Source: Paenibacillus sp. P25 | Lineage (GTDB): Bacteria > Bacillota > Bacilli > Paenibacillales > NBRC-103111 | Length of the DNA stretch: 64,000 bases | Reading direction: 5' to 3' | Assembly: GCA_024704175.1 (NCBI GenBank) | Contig: CP085629.1 | Coordinates: 7,677,501 to 7,741,500, forward strand | Part shown: one piece after another, positions 51,289-62,581 of the stretch | Position numbering within the stretch: position 1 is the stretch's first letter | Layout of the letters: each line of letters begins with the position of its first letter | The notes under the pieces: generated by a model | Told to the model about the DNA's origin: nothing | The model's database searches: none | What the model saw: the letters and a program-made list of their open reading frames with translations, nothing else | Program-made: the position numbers and the translations under genes

Positions 51289-52114
51289 ATGCAGCTGAAA
51301 AACCGCATTTCGCTTACAGGCAATTATGCCGTCGTTATCGTTGTCGGGCTGCTGTTCCTTCTTCCGTTCATCTATACGCTGTATACCTCGCTCGTCTCGA
51401 TGCAGGATGTCAATAAAATTGCGGGGATTTCCCACTGGAGCCTGAAGAATTACAAAATCTTTTTCACCAACGATGCCTATAATGTGCCCAAGTGGTTCTT
51501 CAATACGGTAATCATGACGGGGATTGTCATTCTCGGCAACCTGATCATCAACCCGATGGCCGGGTTCGCGCTGGCCAAGCTCGATTTTGCGGGGAAGAAG
51601 ATCATCTATTGGATTGTCGTGGCCACGATGATGGTGCCTTACCATATGATCCTGATCCCCGTCTATGTCAATATGGCGCAGATCGGCTGGCTGAATTCGT
51701 TCGCCGGACTGACGGTTCCTTTTCTGTATCAATGTATGTACATCTTCATGATGCGGCAGTTTTTCATCACGGTACCGAACGAATTCATCGAAGCGGCGCG
51801 GCTGGACGGGCTGACGAAAATCGGGGCGTTCTGGCGCATCGTGTATCCGCTGGCGAAGTCGTCGCTCATCACGATGTCGATCCTGGCGTTCGCCGGGACC
51901 TGGAACAGCTATCTGATTCCGAGCACGCTCACCAATATCCCGGATATGTATGTACTTGTCGTGGGCCTGAACAGCGTGAAGGACATGATGTTCGAGAATA
52001 CGCCGCTCATCATGGCGGGAGTCGTGCTGACGACAGTCGCCGATTCTGATCTTTTTCTTTTTCTTCCAAAGACAGTACATTGAAGGGATTTCCAGCTCCG
52101 GGGTCAAAGGATAA
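51289..52114 (+). CDS. CUT1 sugar ABC transporter permease, MalG type (locus 2)
   Basis: About 275 residues when joined. It opens VVIVVGLLFLLPFIYTLYTS, contains GFALAKLDFAGKKIIYWIVV and the coupling loop EAARLDGLTKIGAFWRIVYP, and ends IEGISSSGVKG in a frame reached by a shift near 52040 (GVVLTTVPILIFF expected). ATG 51289 follows AAGGGGTGACATTC; GTG 51280 is a less likely start. It is the MalG-type partner of the preceding permease, and the debranching-like gene starts 25 bases later. Confidence 0.87.
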
Positions 52115-52138
52115 TCCAAGCGAAGGAGAGGCGCGGAC

Positions 52139-54240
52139 ATGGATTACAGCGTTATAAAAGAGGGCGACCTGTTCTATCTGACGGATAAGCAGGGCGACGT
52201 AACGGGTAATAACGACCAAGGGCATGGACTTTACACGAAGGATACCCGGTTTCTGAGCCGGATGGAGCTGTTCATCGACGGGGCGAAGCCTACGCCGCTT
52301 TCGTCCGCGGCGGACCGGAGTTACTTCGCTTCGATCCGGCTGATGAAGGACCGGAAGGACGAGGGGGCCATTGAAGTCCACAGGGAAAGGTTTATCTACG
52401 GCGGAGTGCTGTATGAGCGGGTGTCATTGACGAATTATTTCCCGAAAAGGTCGTCCTTTGAATTCACGGCGGCCTTCGCGGCGGACTTTCAGGATATGTT
52501 CCTTGTGCGCAAATACCGGACGGGCGAAGTCGGGAAGCTGCTGGGTACGGAAACGGGTGAAAGGCGGCTGACGATCCGCTATCAAGGGGCGGATGCGATT
52601 CTTCGGGAAACCCAGATCGCGTGGGACGAGGCGGAGACGGGAGCGGACGCGGATGGAAGGGTCCGGTTTGCTCTGACGCTGGAGCCTAAGGAAACGAAGC
52701 GGATTTGTTTCTCGGTTTCTCCTGTGCTGGATGGGCAAGTGCCGGTTCTTTATAGCTTCGAAGAGGGTCTTGAGCGGCTGGAAGCGTCTTACGATACGTG
52801 GAATGAGGAGACGACCCGTGTACGTACGGATTCGGACGTCTTTAACGGATTGTACCGCCGCGGCGTGCAGGATCTCCGGATGCTGATGACCGATGTGGGC
52901 TATGGCGATACGCCGGTGGCGGGGCTCCCGTGGTTTGCCGTTCCTTTCGGCCGCGACAGCCTGATCACCTCCCTGTTCATCTTGCTGCCGCTGAATCCGG
53001 AGAAAGCCAAAGGTACTTTGCGAACGCTGGCCGCGTATCAAGGTGGTTCGACAGATCCGTGGCGGGACGAGCGACCGGGCAAAATCATGCACGAAATCCG
53101 CTTCGGTGAGCTGGTGAATACAAAGCAGTCACCCTTCGGGCCGTACTACGGATCGGTGGATGCAACGCCGTTATTCCTTGTTCTGATCGCGGAGTATGTC
53201 CGTTGGACCGGCGACCTCGCTTTGGTGGAGGAATTAAAGCTGAATATCGAGCGTGCGCTGGAATGGATCGATTCCGCCGCGGCATCGGGATTTCTCACCT
53301 ACCATCAGGAGGCGGAGAAGGGCTTTCCGAACCAGGGCTGGAAGGATTCGAGCAATTCGATTGTACATGCTTCAGAGGAGTATGCGGCTTCGCCGATCGC
53401 CTTGTCCGAAGTGCAGGGCTATGTGTATCAAGCGAAAATGGGTTTGGCACCCGTGTTTGAAGCAATGGGCGAGCGGGAGCTTGGGGCTAAGCTTACGCGG
53501 GAGGCGGAAGCGCTGCGGGGAGCGGTTCGAGCAGGCCTTTTGGATGGAGCAGGAAGCGTTCTATGCCATCGCTTTGGATAAAGACGGGCAGCGGGTCGAG
53601 TCCGTGACCTCGAATCCGGGCCATCTTTTGATGTCGGGTCTGCCTGATGGCGGGCGGGCCGGTCGGGTTGCCGAGAGACTGGTCGCAGAAGACATGTTCA
53701 GCGGCTACGGCATCCGCACGATGAGCACGAAGGCCGCGGGCTACTACCCGATGAGCTACCACAACGGCGGCGTCTGGCCGCATGATAATGCGATGATCCT
53801 GCTGGGTCTCAGCCGGATGGGCTTCAAGAAGGAAGCGGGCAGGGTGATCACCGGTCTGCTGGAGGCTTCACGGGCGTTCGAATACCAGCGGTTCGCCGGA
53901 GCTGTTCTGCGGTCATGACGCCGGGCTGGGTCATCCGGTGCCGTATCCGACGACCTGTTCGCCGCAGGCATGGGCCGCGGGAACGTCGATTGTGTTCCTG
54001 CAGGCGATGCTGGGCTTACACCCGGATGCGCTGAAGCGGGAAATCGCGGTCGATCCCTTTTTGCCGGAACCGATGAACGAGCTTGTGGCAGAAAACATCC
54101 GCATAGGAGCGGGACGGTTGTCGCTGAAGGTCACCCGCGGCGGAGAAGACGGGAACGAGGTTCGGGTACAGGTGCTGGAGAATACGACAGGCTTTGCGCT
54201 TGTCTACTCTTCTAAGGAAAGAGAGGTTGCCAAGGGATGA
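52139..54240 (+). CDS. Amylo-alpha-1,6-glucosidase/glycogen-debranching-like enzyme
   Basis: About 700 residues when joined, with breaks near 53540 and 53905. The N-terminal domain reads HGLYTKDTRFLSRMELFIDG and matches the bacterial debranching N-terminal domain. The catalytic (alpha/alpha)6 barrel carries AGLPWFAVPFGRDSLITSLF, GKIMHEIRFGELVN and FPNQGWKDSSNSIVHA. The C-terminal part reads GVWPHDNAMILLGLSRMGF and, after the last shift, PTTCSPQAWAAGTSIVFLQA. Such enzymes cleave 1,6-linked or related glucosides. It has no signal peptide, so it acts inside the cell on imported sugar. Its stop overlaps the start of the GH13 gene. Confidence 0.87.
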
Positions 54241-55861
54241 GCAGCATCACAAAAGCATGGTGGAAAGAAGCGGTCGTTTATCAGGTGTATTGGAGAAGCT
54301 TTTTGGACACCGATGGAGACGGCTACGGCGATTTGGAAGGCGTTATCCGCAAGCTGGATTATATCCGCGAGCTGGGCGCCGACGTGATTTGGCTCAACCC
54401 CTGCTACGGTTCGCCGGATGTCGATAACGGGTACGATATTTCCGATTACCGCTCCGTAATGGCCAAGGCCGGAACGATGGAGACGCTGGACAGGTCGCTG
54501 CAGGAAGTCCACGCCCGCGGCATGAAGCTGATCATGGACCTGGTCGTCAATCATACGTCCGATCAGCATCCGTGGTTTATCGAATCGCGTTCCTCCAAGG
54601 ACAACCCGAAGCGGGACTACTACATTTGGCGCAAGGAGCCGAATAACTGGAGATCGTATTTTACCCCTCGACCTGGGAATATGATGAACGAACGGGGGAA
54701 TATTATTTTCATTCCTTTGCCGTCCAGCGACCGGATTTGAACTGGGAGAATCCTCAGGTGCGGGAAGAAATCTACGACATGATGCGGTTTTGGCTCGACA
54801 AGGGGATCGACGGCTTCCGGATGGACGTCATCAATTTGCTGGCGAAGCAGGCCGGCTTCCCCGATGCGGAGAACCCGCAGGACATCTCGTATTTGGGCAA
54901 TAATCCGGGGATCCATGAATATTTGCAGGAAATGCACGAGAAGGTGCTGCGGCATTACGATATTTTTACCGTCGGGGAAATTCCGTTCGTTACGCCGGAG
55001 GATGGAGTGCTGTATGTAGGCGAAGACCGCAAGGAGCTTCATACGCTGTTCCATTTTGAAGTGTGCGATTATATGGCGCATTGGGACATGCGGAAGTTCA
55101 AGGACATTCAAAAGCGCTGGTACGAAGGCATGTGGGGGAAAGGCTGGAACTCGCAGTTCCTGAACAACCACGACCACACCCGGCTGGTTACCCGGTTCGG
55201 CAACGACGACAAGTACCGCGTGGAATGCGCCAAATGCTTCGCGACCCTGCTGCATACGCTGCCCGGGATGCCTTATGTGTATCAAGGCGAAGAGATCGGG
55301 ATGACCGGCGTCCGCTTCGACAGCATCGAAGATTACAACGATATCGCGATGAAGAATAAGTATAAGGAAGAAGTGGCGAAGGGAAGAGATCCGAAGGAAG
55401 TGTTCGAAAGCCTGCTGCATCTTTCCCGGGACAATTCGCGAACGCCGATGCAGTGGGACGGGACGGAGAACGCCGGCTTCAGCAGCGGTACGCCTTGGAT
55501 CAAGGTCAATCCCAACTACAAGGAGATCAATGTGGCTGAGGCATTGGCAGATCCGGACTCGGTGTTTTATTATTACCAGAAGCTCATAAGCCTCCGCAAG
55601 CAGCACGAAGTGATGGTCTACGGCGACTACGAGCCGATCCTGGAGGAAGATCAGCAAATCTATGCTTATTTCCGGGTGCTCGGTGAGGAGAAGTGGCTGG
55701 TCGTTCTTAATATTTCGGAAGAGCCTGCCGTATGCGAGCTTCCGGAGCCGGTTTCGGGGCAAGCGAAGGAAATTATTCTTGCGAATCTGCCCATGGAGCC
55801 GGATGCCGGCGGTGCAATCAGGTTGAAGCCTTATGAAGCCCGGATTTATCAGGTGAAGTAA
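54237..55861 (+). CDS. GH13 alpha-glucosidase (oligo-1,6-glucosidase-like)
   Basis: About 541 residues when joined. GH13 motifs are clear: region I MDLVVNHTSDQHPWF, region II GIDGFRMDVINLLAKQ (nucleophile Asp), region III FTVGEIPFVTPEDG (acid/base Glu), and region IV SQFLNNHDHTRLVTRFG. A frameshift near 54665 in a C run separates SYFTP from STWEYDERTGEYYFHSF-like sequence. It belongs with oligo-1,6-glucosidase, dextran glucosidase and trehalose-6-phosphate hydrolase relatives; the exact substrate is uncertain. No signal peptide is present. Its ATG overlaps the debranching gene stop by four bases. Confidence 0.88.
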
Positions 55862-55878
55862 TGAGTTTAGTTTTAAAA

Positions 55879-55922
55879 AAGCTGTCCTTAAGCAGACAAG
55901 TGCTTGCTTACAGGGCAGCTTA
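55879..55922 (-). terminator. Rho-independent terminator of the alanine operon (minus)
   Basis: AAGCTGTCC pairs with GGGCAGCTT (one wobble) around an inner AAGCA/TGCTT stem. On the minus strand the hairpin is followed by TTTTTT, so it mainly terminates alr. It may also stop transcription from the GH13 side. Confidence 0.8.
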
Positions 55923-55937
55923 TTTGCTGTTCGCTGG

Positions 55938-57148
55938 TTAGAAGAGGGCCGTGACGGGGCCGTACGGCAAGGCTTGCCCGATGACTCCGTTATGCGCGGA
56001 TACGGTCCGGCCTTCGCGAGTGTATAATCGGGGCACCCGCTTGCCGATCTGGCATACGATTTCGTAATGAATCGTGCCGGCCTGTTCCGCCCATTCGGCG
56101 GCGGGCAGCTCGGCGACGCCCGAGCCGCCGAACAGGATGACTTCCTCTCCCGGCGTGATTTCCGCAAGCCCCGATACGTCGAGCATCGTCTGATCCATGC
56201 AGATGCGCCCCGCAATCGGGATCCGGTGCCCCCGCACCAGCACGAACCCGCGGTTCGACAGCGAGCGGGGAGCCCGTCGGCGTAGCCGACCGGGATCGTG
56301 GCAATGACGGCCGGACGGTCGGGGGTATAGGTGCCGCCGTAACCGACAGGCTGGCCGGCAGGGACCGTCTTGACCGCGGCGATCCGGGTCTTGAACTGCA
56401 TCGCCGGCTGAAGCTGCAGCCCGGGCCAAGCGGATCGGCCGAATGGGGACAAGCCGTACAGGCCGATGCCGGCGCGCACCATATCCATCCGCATCTCGGG
56501 GTGACGCACCGCCGCTGCGCTGTTGCAGCAGTGGCGGAGAGGGATGCGGATGCCGAGCTCCCGCTCGACGTGCTGGATAACCGCAAGGAAAGCTGCGAAC
56601 TGCCGCTTGGTATAGCGGTCATCCTCGCTGTCCGCGGCGGCAAAGTGAGTGAAGATCCCCTCCAGCTCGATATACGGCGAGTGATGTGCTTTTCGCGCCA
56701 GCGCCAGGGCGGACTCCGGGCCTGTTACGCCGATGCGCGACATGCCTGTGTCGATTTTCAAATGTACCCGGGCCTTACGGCTCATCGCTTCCGTACAAGC
56801 GATCAGCTCGTCCAGCCCTTCCTCGGTATGGACGGTAACGGATACGGAGTGGTGGATTGCTGCTGGGTAGGCGTAGTTCGGAGTATGGCCCAGCACAAGA
56901 ATCGGCGCTTCGATTCCGGCCTCTCTCAGCCGGATCGCTTCGTCCAGGAAAGCGACGCCCAAATAATCAGCGCCCGCCTGCAGCGCTGCTTCCGCCGCTT
57001 GGACTCCTCCATGCCCGTAGCCGTCTGCCTTCACGACGGCCATCAGTTTGCAGCGGGCGGGAAGCTGCGCTTTAAACAGCAGGCAGTTATGAGTTATGGC
57101 GTCCAAGGAGATTTCCGCCCACGTTTCCCGGTAGCTGATCCGTTCCAT
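55938..57148 (-). CDS. alr: Alanine racemase
   Basis: About 403 residues when joined. The PLP-binding lysine lies in LMAVVKADGYGHGGVQAAEA near the N-terminus, HLKIDTGMSRIGVTGPESAL and MRMDMVRAGIGLYGLSPF follow, and the catalytic tyrosine region GYGGTYTPDRPAVIATIPVG is present. A frameshift near 56265 leads to HRIPIAGRICMDQTMLDVSG and the end NGVIGQALPYGPVTALF. It interconverts L- and D-alanine for peptidoglycan and, in spore formers, can limit germination by L-alanine. The start at 57148 is six bases from AGGTGAGG. It lies just downstream of ald in the same orientation. Confidence 0.92.
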
Positions 57149-57190
57149 CCCAATCCTCACCTTTACAGTTAGTCATCATCAGATCAAAAG

Positions 57191-58328
57191 TCAAACCACG
57201 GGGTCCAAATGCTTTACCAGTGCTTGTTCCACCGGGACATATGGGGTATTCAAGGCTTTGGCGACCGCCTCATACGTAATCGAGCCGCCGGCCACATTGA
57301 CGCTTTTCCTAAGCGCGTCGTTGCCTCGGATCGCCTGCAGGAAGCCATTGTCCGCGATTTGCTGCGCGTAAGGGAGTGTAGCATTCGTCAAAGCGATCGT
57401 CGACGTTCTGGGGACGGCGCCCGGCATGTTGGCTACTGCATAGTGGACTACGCCGTGCTTCACATAGGTCGGATTAGCGTGTGTGGTAACGCGGTCGACG
57501 GTTTCGATGATGCCTCCTTGGTCGACGGCTACGTCCACGACGACAGAGCCGGGTTTCATCGATTGGATCATCGCTTCGGTTACCAGCTTCGGCGCACGGG
57601 CACCGGGAATCAGAACGGCACCGATGACGAGATCGGACTCGGCGACCGCCTCGGCGATGCTCAGCGGGTTCGAGATCAGTGTCCCGATGCTTTGGTGGAA
57701 CAGGTCATCGAGCTGGCGAAGCCGATCTGGGCTCAGGTCGATGACCGTGACGTCGGCACCCAAACCGGCCGCAACCTTAGCGGCATTGGTACCGACTATG
57801 CCGCCTCCGATGATGGTCACCTTGCCGCGCTTCACGCCCGGTACCCCGGCCAGCAGAATGCCTTTGCCGCCGTTCGGCTTTTCCAGCAGACTGCGCGCCG
57901 ATCTGTGCCGCCATCCGCCCGGCCACCTCGCTCATCGGCGTCAGCGGCGGAAGCGTGCGGTTCACCTCCACCGTTTCGTAGGCCAGGGCAAGGACGCCTT
58001 TTTCCGCCAGCTTGTGAGCCAGCTCCGGTTCGGCCGCCAGGTGCAGATACGTGAACAGCACAAGACCGGGGCGGAAGTACGCGTACTCGGAAGGCAAGGG
58101 TTCCTTCACCTTCATGACCAGATCCGCCGGCATCCACACGTCGGCCGCTTGCTCTGCGATCATGGCCCCTGCCGCTTGATACTCATCGTCGGTAAACCCG
58201 CTGCCCGCCCCAGCGTTCGTTTCCATCACGACTTCATGGCCGGATCTGGTCAGAGCGTAAACGCCTGCCGGGGTAAGGGCAACGCGGTTTTCGTGATTTT
58301 TAATCTCTTTCGGGACGCCGATTCTCAT
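57191..58328 (-). CDS. ald: Alanine dehydrogenase
   Basis: About 379 residues when joined. The N-terminal domain reads MRIGVPKEIKNHENRVALTP, with the substrate-binding residues in LVMKVKEPLPSEYAYFRPGL. A frameshift near 57890 joins the interrupted AAQIGAQ...LLEKPNGGKGILLAG segment. The NAD site is KVTIIGGGIVGTNAAKVAAG, and the end reads ALNTPYVPVEQALVKHL. It oxidatively deaminates L-alanine to pyruvate and ammonia, in B. subtilis a route for alanine as nitrogen and carbon source and for normal sporulation. ATG 58328 follows GGAGTGGAGCCC. The adeR-like gene is immediately upstream. Confidence 0.93.
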
Positions 58329-58431
58329 GGGCTCCACTCCTTAAGTAGAATTTGTTCCTTTAGTATAAAGAGGAACCGATCCCTTGGCTTCATGGACTTC
58401 CCACAAAAAAACGGCCGGTCTTTGTGAAATT

Positions 58432-59677
58432 TCACAAAGGCTCCGTGCCGTCGTACTGCTGCGTTTTTAGTTCCAGGTACAGCGTAACAATTTGATCCAT
58501 TTCCTCAAGGTCGATGTCCCCGATTTCGGCAATGCGTTTCAGGCGGTACGCCATCGTATTCGTATGCACATGCAGCGCTTCCGCAGCTTGCTTCGCATTG
58601 CCGTTGCAGGATAAAAAGACGCTCAGCGTCTGCAGCAGGTCCGACCCATGCTCAAGATCGTATGCCCGCGGCCTGCGCAGGCATTCGCTCCCCGCGGGGT
58701 GTTCCTTGTTATGCTCCGAAAGGAGCGGCAGGTAACGGTAATAGCCCAGTTCCCGGTAGAGGAAGGCCCCTATGGTCTCAGCAGGGAAACGCCGTTTAAT
58801 CTGCAGTACCGACAGCGCTTCCCGGTAGCTTGTCTCCACTTTCCTGTAGTCCCGGTAAACGGAGCCTCCGGCCGCTTCGACGCCTATGGAACCAAGCCGT
58901 TCCTGCAAGCGGGAGGAAAGCTTGGACAGAAATGCAGGGGCCTCGTCCTGCAGTGAATGAGCGCCGGCAGACGCCGCGAGCAGCACCGCCTGCTGCCGCT
59001 CCGCCACTTGAAGCAGCACTTTGACAGGGCCAGGGATGGAGAGCAGGTATTGTAGCCGCTGATGGATCTTGGCATCGATCTCCGCTGTAAACCGGAGCAC
59101 CATGACGGCAAAAGAGGGCGGCAGAGCCAGCCTGATTTCATGAGCCCGTTCGCGAATGGCGGCGTCGTCCCTCAAGTGCCCTGTCAGCAGGCTGCCAGAA
59201 AAAGTTCTGGTAGCCTTCCGTTTCTCTCCGGCTGATCTGCTGCAGGGCGATCAGCTTCTTCCCCACTGCCTGTGCGGCTTGCCTCAGCAGATGCAAATCA
59301 CTGTCCTCCAGTTGCTGCCGATCGTCCACAACCCAGATAAAACCAAGCAGTTCCTGCTGGCTCCGAATCCCGATGGCGACGCGTCCGCCGAGCCCAACCT
59401 CGGCAATCGGGGAGATGCGGACCGGCTCGTCGCTTTCGATAATTTTCTGCATGTAACCGTCCCGCCACAACACCCCGATGACCTTCTCCGGGACTCTTCT
59501 GCTGATGATGGTTGCGATTCGGGCCTCATCCGTTTCCGGGTCGTGAGAGCTGTAGGCGATGAGCCGATGATTGGCGTCTTCCAGCGTAACCGGACAATGC
59601 AGTGTTTCGCTTATGTCGTCGACCAGCTCTTCCAGCGTCTCGTACCGGCGGTCGAAGGGGTTGCCCCGGGATACCAT
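58432..59677 (-). CDS. adeR: AdeR-like PucR-type activator of alanine dehydrogenase
   Basis: About 415 residues when joined, with a frameshift near 59170. The N-terminal sensor half reads YETLEELVDDISETLHCPVT and ends QAVGKKLIALQQISRRET. The C-terminal half has the PucR helix-turn-helix NGNAKQAAEALHVHTNTMAY, RLKRIAEIG. In B. subtilis AdeR is encoded next to ald and activates it in response to L-alanine. The same gene order here (regulator, ald, alr, all on the minus strand) supports the symbol, though no direct test is possible from sequence. The 103 bases between this gene and ald would hold its binding site. Confidence 0.85.
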
Positions 59678-59853
59678 ACGTCATGCTCCTGTTCCGGCAA
59701 ATTAAAGAATGTTCCTGGCATATCATCGAATCAGTGAAAAATAATACGACACAACTTCCATTTTACCACGGTGCATGCGCTTACAAGAATAGCCCGGTAA
59801 AAATCGGGACTTGACGATGGCCCGTCATCTGCTTCTCCCGGCGCCCCTAAACC

Positions 59854-59890
59854 AAAGAAGGCCCAGCCGTCAGGCTAAGCCTTTCTTCTA
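59854..59890 (-). terminator. Terminator after the PhoX-like gene (minus)
   Basis: On the minus strand AAGGCTTAGCC pairs with GGCTGGGCCTT (two wobbles) around a TGAC loop, followed by CTTT. It sits about 10 bases past the stop codon of the PhoX-like gene. Confidence 0.72.
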
Positions 59891-59899
59891 TTCGCCGAA

Positions 59900-61523
59900 T
59901 TACTGCACGAATCCCGTGACGGCTACCAGAGCCGGCCACGGACCTGCCGAACCGGCCCGCTGCAAGGAGACGAACATCGTTCTGCCGTCCGGGCTGAGCG
60001 AATGAGCTGCAAAATGCGCCCCGGCCGGAGCCGATGCAAACTGAACCGCGGTGTTCACTGTTTGGCTGGAGGTGGAAAGCATGTACAAACCGTTGTTCTT
60101 GAGTGCGGTCGCGGTTCCCTGATTCAGCTTATCCGCCGGGATCTCCGAAGCGAGCCACAGGTTGCCGTTCCCTTCGAAGCTTCCGCTGCCCGGCGAGCTG
60201 AAGCCGCTCTGCGGCCCGCCGGACGTGAAGATGTCGTAGCCGAAGGAGCCGGCTTCCGCATCGTTATTTTGTTCCGTCAAAACGGCCACATAGCCGTGAA
60301 CATTTCCATGCTGCGGGCTGCTGCCGACGTTGATGTAAACGGCCCCGGAAGCGGGATGCAGATTTACATCTCCTATACGGTCCGTGCGGGTCGCGCCGAG
60401 AATCATGGCCGCCTCGTAAGCGTGAACATAAACGTCGCCGTCCTCCTGGAACAGCTCCAGCAGGCTTTCCTTGGATCGCTGCAGCACGGCCGGCGGCTGG
60501 AAGCCGTGATCTCTTAGGGCCTTCTGAACCGCTTGCGTCGACAGGGCGATCCAATTCCCGTTCTCCAAATCGGCCGCATATAAAGTGCCCTCGTTTAGCG
60601 GCTCGGTAGCGCCTTTTCCCATGCCCGGCTGATAAGAGTTCTTGCTGACAAATTTGTATAAGCATGCGCTGTCCGAGCCGTCCCCCATGTAAACGACGAG
60701 ACGGTTATTATTGCCGAGAGCCATGGCTAACCCGCTGTGGCGGAACCGGCCTAAGGCCGTATGCTTCCGCACCCTCGAGTTCAGAGCGAGCGGGTCGACC
60801 TCAATGACCCAGCCGTAATGCGCCGGGTTCAGTCCGGCATCGCGGCACGTATCGTCATACAGGCCTTCGCCGGATAGCACCGTCCCCCAAGGGGTCTGAA
60901 CGCCCGAGCGGTTAGCGACCGTACCTTGCACCGTACCCGCCGTACGCACCGATCCCGTACCTCTGGCGGGTCCCGTCAGCTCCATCGGCGTCAGCCCCGT
61001 AATCCTGCGGGCATAAGCGGAGCCGGTATCGATGGTCCATACACCCATCGGGTCGCGGTATACTTCAACGATGGAAGCGCCTTGGTTGTATAAAAGCCGC
61101 TGCAGCTGGGAGGTGGAGTAATGCCCGTCCGCCTTATCGCCGTGGGTCTGCTGATCCGGGGCGTCGTGATTTATGTAAAGCAAGCCGTGAACAGGGGAAT
61201 CATCAATGGGAAAATAACAGGAGAAAGCGTTGTTATAGCCGAAGGTGTCACCGGTGCTGTTGATTTTGTTTCCGTAAGCGGCAATCACATCGTATTTAAA
61301 TCCTTGGGGCGGTCTCGAGCGCATCGCGCGAAGAAGGTCGAATCGGCTCGAATTTGCTCGAGATGTGACTGGTTTTTTTGTCGAATAGCCGGTCGGCGGC
61401 CTTGGCCGTAGAACCGGGTCCCAAGATAAGGCCTAAGCCTGAAGAAGCAGTGGCGATGGTTGCCGCGCCCGTCCCCAGGTAGGTAAGGAATTTTCGCCGC
61501 GATATTTGCTTATTGGCATCCAT
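59900..61523 (-). CDS. PhoX-family (DUF839) protein with Tat signal peptide
   Basis: About 541 residues when joined. The N-terminus MDANKQISRRKFLTYLGTGA has the twin-arginine motif SRRKFL and a hydrophobic core ending in AKA, so the folded protein is exported by Tat. A frameshift near 61310 precedes PPQGFKYDVIAAYGNKINST and FPIDDSPVHGLLYINHDAPD. PhoX-family residues follow: GTVLSGEGLYDDTC, VVYMGDGSDSACLYKFVS and GNLWLASEIPADKLN. PhoX enzymes are calcium- and iron-dependent alkaline phosphatases of the beta-propeller type, and distant relatives have unknown roles. No pho operator was recognised. The gene stands alone, upstream of the adeR terminus on the same strand. Confidence 0.82.
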
Positions 61524-61765
61524 GGATATATCTCCTAATCTCCAGATTATGTTATTCTAAAAGAAAATTTAGAAAACGATTTCCTTTTTTCTGCTACAAA
61601 ATAACTAGGATTGAATAGCTAAATATGGTATGACTGTATTAGTATATTACATAGTTCAGATTCCTCACAAGGAGGCAGGGCCTAAGTTTTATATTAAATC
61701 TTTAATATTTTAAAGAATGAAAGTATTTTAGTCGTAAAAGATAGTCTTTGACTTAAAGGAGGTTC

Positions 61766-62257
61766 ATGGTGATAGAGCTTGTGCCGGCCCGTCCGGAGGA
61801 TGAAGCGTTTTTGTATAAACTGTATGTCAGTACCAGAGAGCATGAAGCGGTCGCTTGGGGATTCGGCGAACGGGAGGCGGCCGCTTTTTTTACGATGCAG
61901 TACGACTTGCAGCGGCGATCCTACCGGATGCAGTTTCCGGATGCTGAGCATTCGATCGTGCACTATGGGAAACAACCGGCCGGCCGGATTCTTGTCTCGC
62001 GGGGTCAGAGCGATACGCTGTTGGTGGATATTTCTTTAATGAAGGAATTCCGCGGACAGGGGATCGGCGGTTCGCTCATCCGGAATCTCCAAGAGGAGGT
62101 ACGGGCTACCGGTTCGCTTCTTCGGCTTCACGTTTTGAAGCATAGCCCGGCGGTTCGGCTGTATGAAAGATTCGGTTTCAAGCTGGCGGAACCGGGGGAC
62201 GTTTATGATGCGATGGAGTGGGACCCCAGCGGGATGGATAACGGTAGAAAGGAATAA
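61766..62257 (+). CDS. GNAT-family N-acetyltransferase
   Basis: A 163-residue GNAT protein. The acetyl-CoA site is DISLMKEFRGQGIGGSLIRN (RGxGxG type), followed by LHVLKHSPAVRLYERFGFKL, the usual final strand and helix. The first half (LVPARPEDEAFLYKLYVSTR) is the typical N-terminal strand. It starts after AAAGGAGG at ATG 61766 and precedes the DUF6916-like and tail-collar genes by 11 bases. This gene order is common in Paenibacillus-like genomes, so it may modify the collar proteins or their regulator (inference). Confidence 0.85.
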   Translation: MVIELVPARPEDEAFLYKLYVSTREHEAVAWGFGEREAAAFFTMQYDLQRRSYRMQFPDAEHSIVHYGKQPAGRILVSRGQSDTLLVDISLMKEFRGQGIGGSLIRNLQEEVRATGSLLRLHVLKHSPAVRLYERFGFKLAEPGDVYDAMEWDPSGMDNGRKE

Positions 62258-62268
62258 GGTGTCTTGCT

Positions 62269-62580
62269 ATGAGTAGAGTACCTTTAAGCCTATTTAAAGA
62301 GCTGATTTCAGCGAAACTTCAGGTCTTGCTGGAGGAAGGTCCGGTTCAAATTGAACTGATCGATGTGAAGGTGTATCAGGCGAGTCCGGGATGGGAGAGG
62401 TTCACATTGCGGCTGCGCGGTCCGTTGGACTTTCTTTTGCCGCAGCAAACCTATATGTTCCGGCATGAACGTTTTGGGGAAGAGCCGATGTTTATGGTCC
62501 CGGTCGGCCAGCGACCGGACGGGTATTTATATGAAATGGTATTTCAGCGAACTACCGAAGTGAACGGAGGAGAAAATTAA
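62269..62580 (+). CDS. DUF6916-like small protein linked to tail-collar genes
   Basis: A 103-residue protein reading VPLSLFKELISAKLQVLLEE, then LRGPLDFLLPQQTYMFRHER and FMVPVGQRPDGYLYEMVFQR. The layout matches the DUF6916 family, which occurs next to microcystin-dependent tail-collar proteins and whose role is unknown. It starts 11 bases after the GNAT gene and ends one base before the first collar gene, so it is part of the same operon. No frameshift is seen. Confidence 0.7.
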   Translation: MSRVPLSLFKELISAKLQVLLEEGPVQIELIDVKVYQASPGWERFTLRLRGPLDFLLPQQTYMFRHERFGEEPMFMVPVGQRPDGYLYEMVFQRTTEVNGGEN

Positions 62581-62581
62581 A

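Noticed and set aside
54620..57160. Very long open reading frame (846 codons) on the minus strand
   Set aside because: Its first 300 residues are the real alanine racemase. After the frameshift near 56265 the frame runs on antisense through the GH13 gene and its predicted sequence has no family resemblance there.
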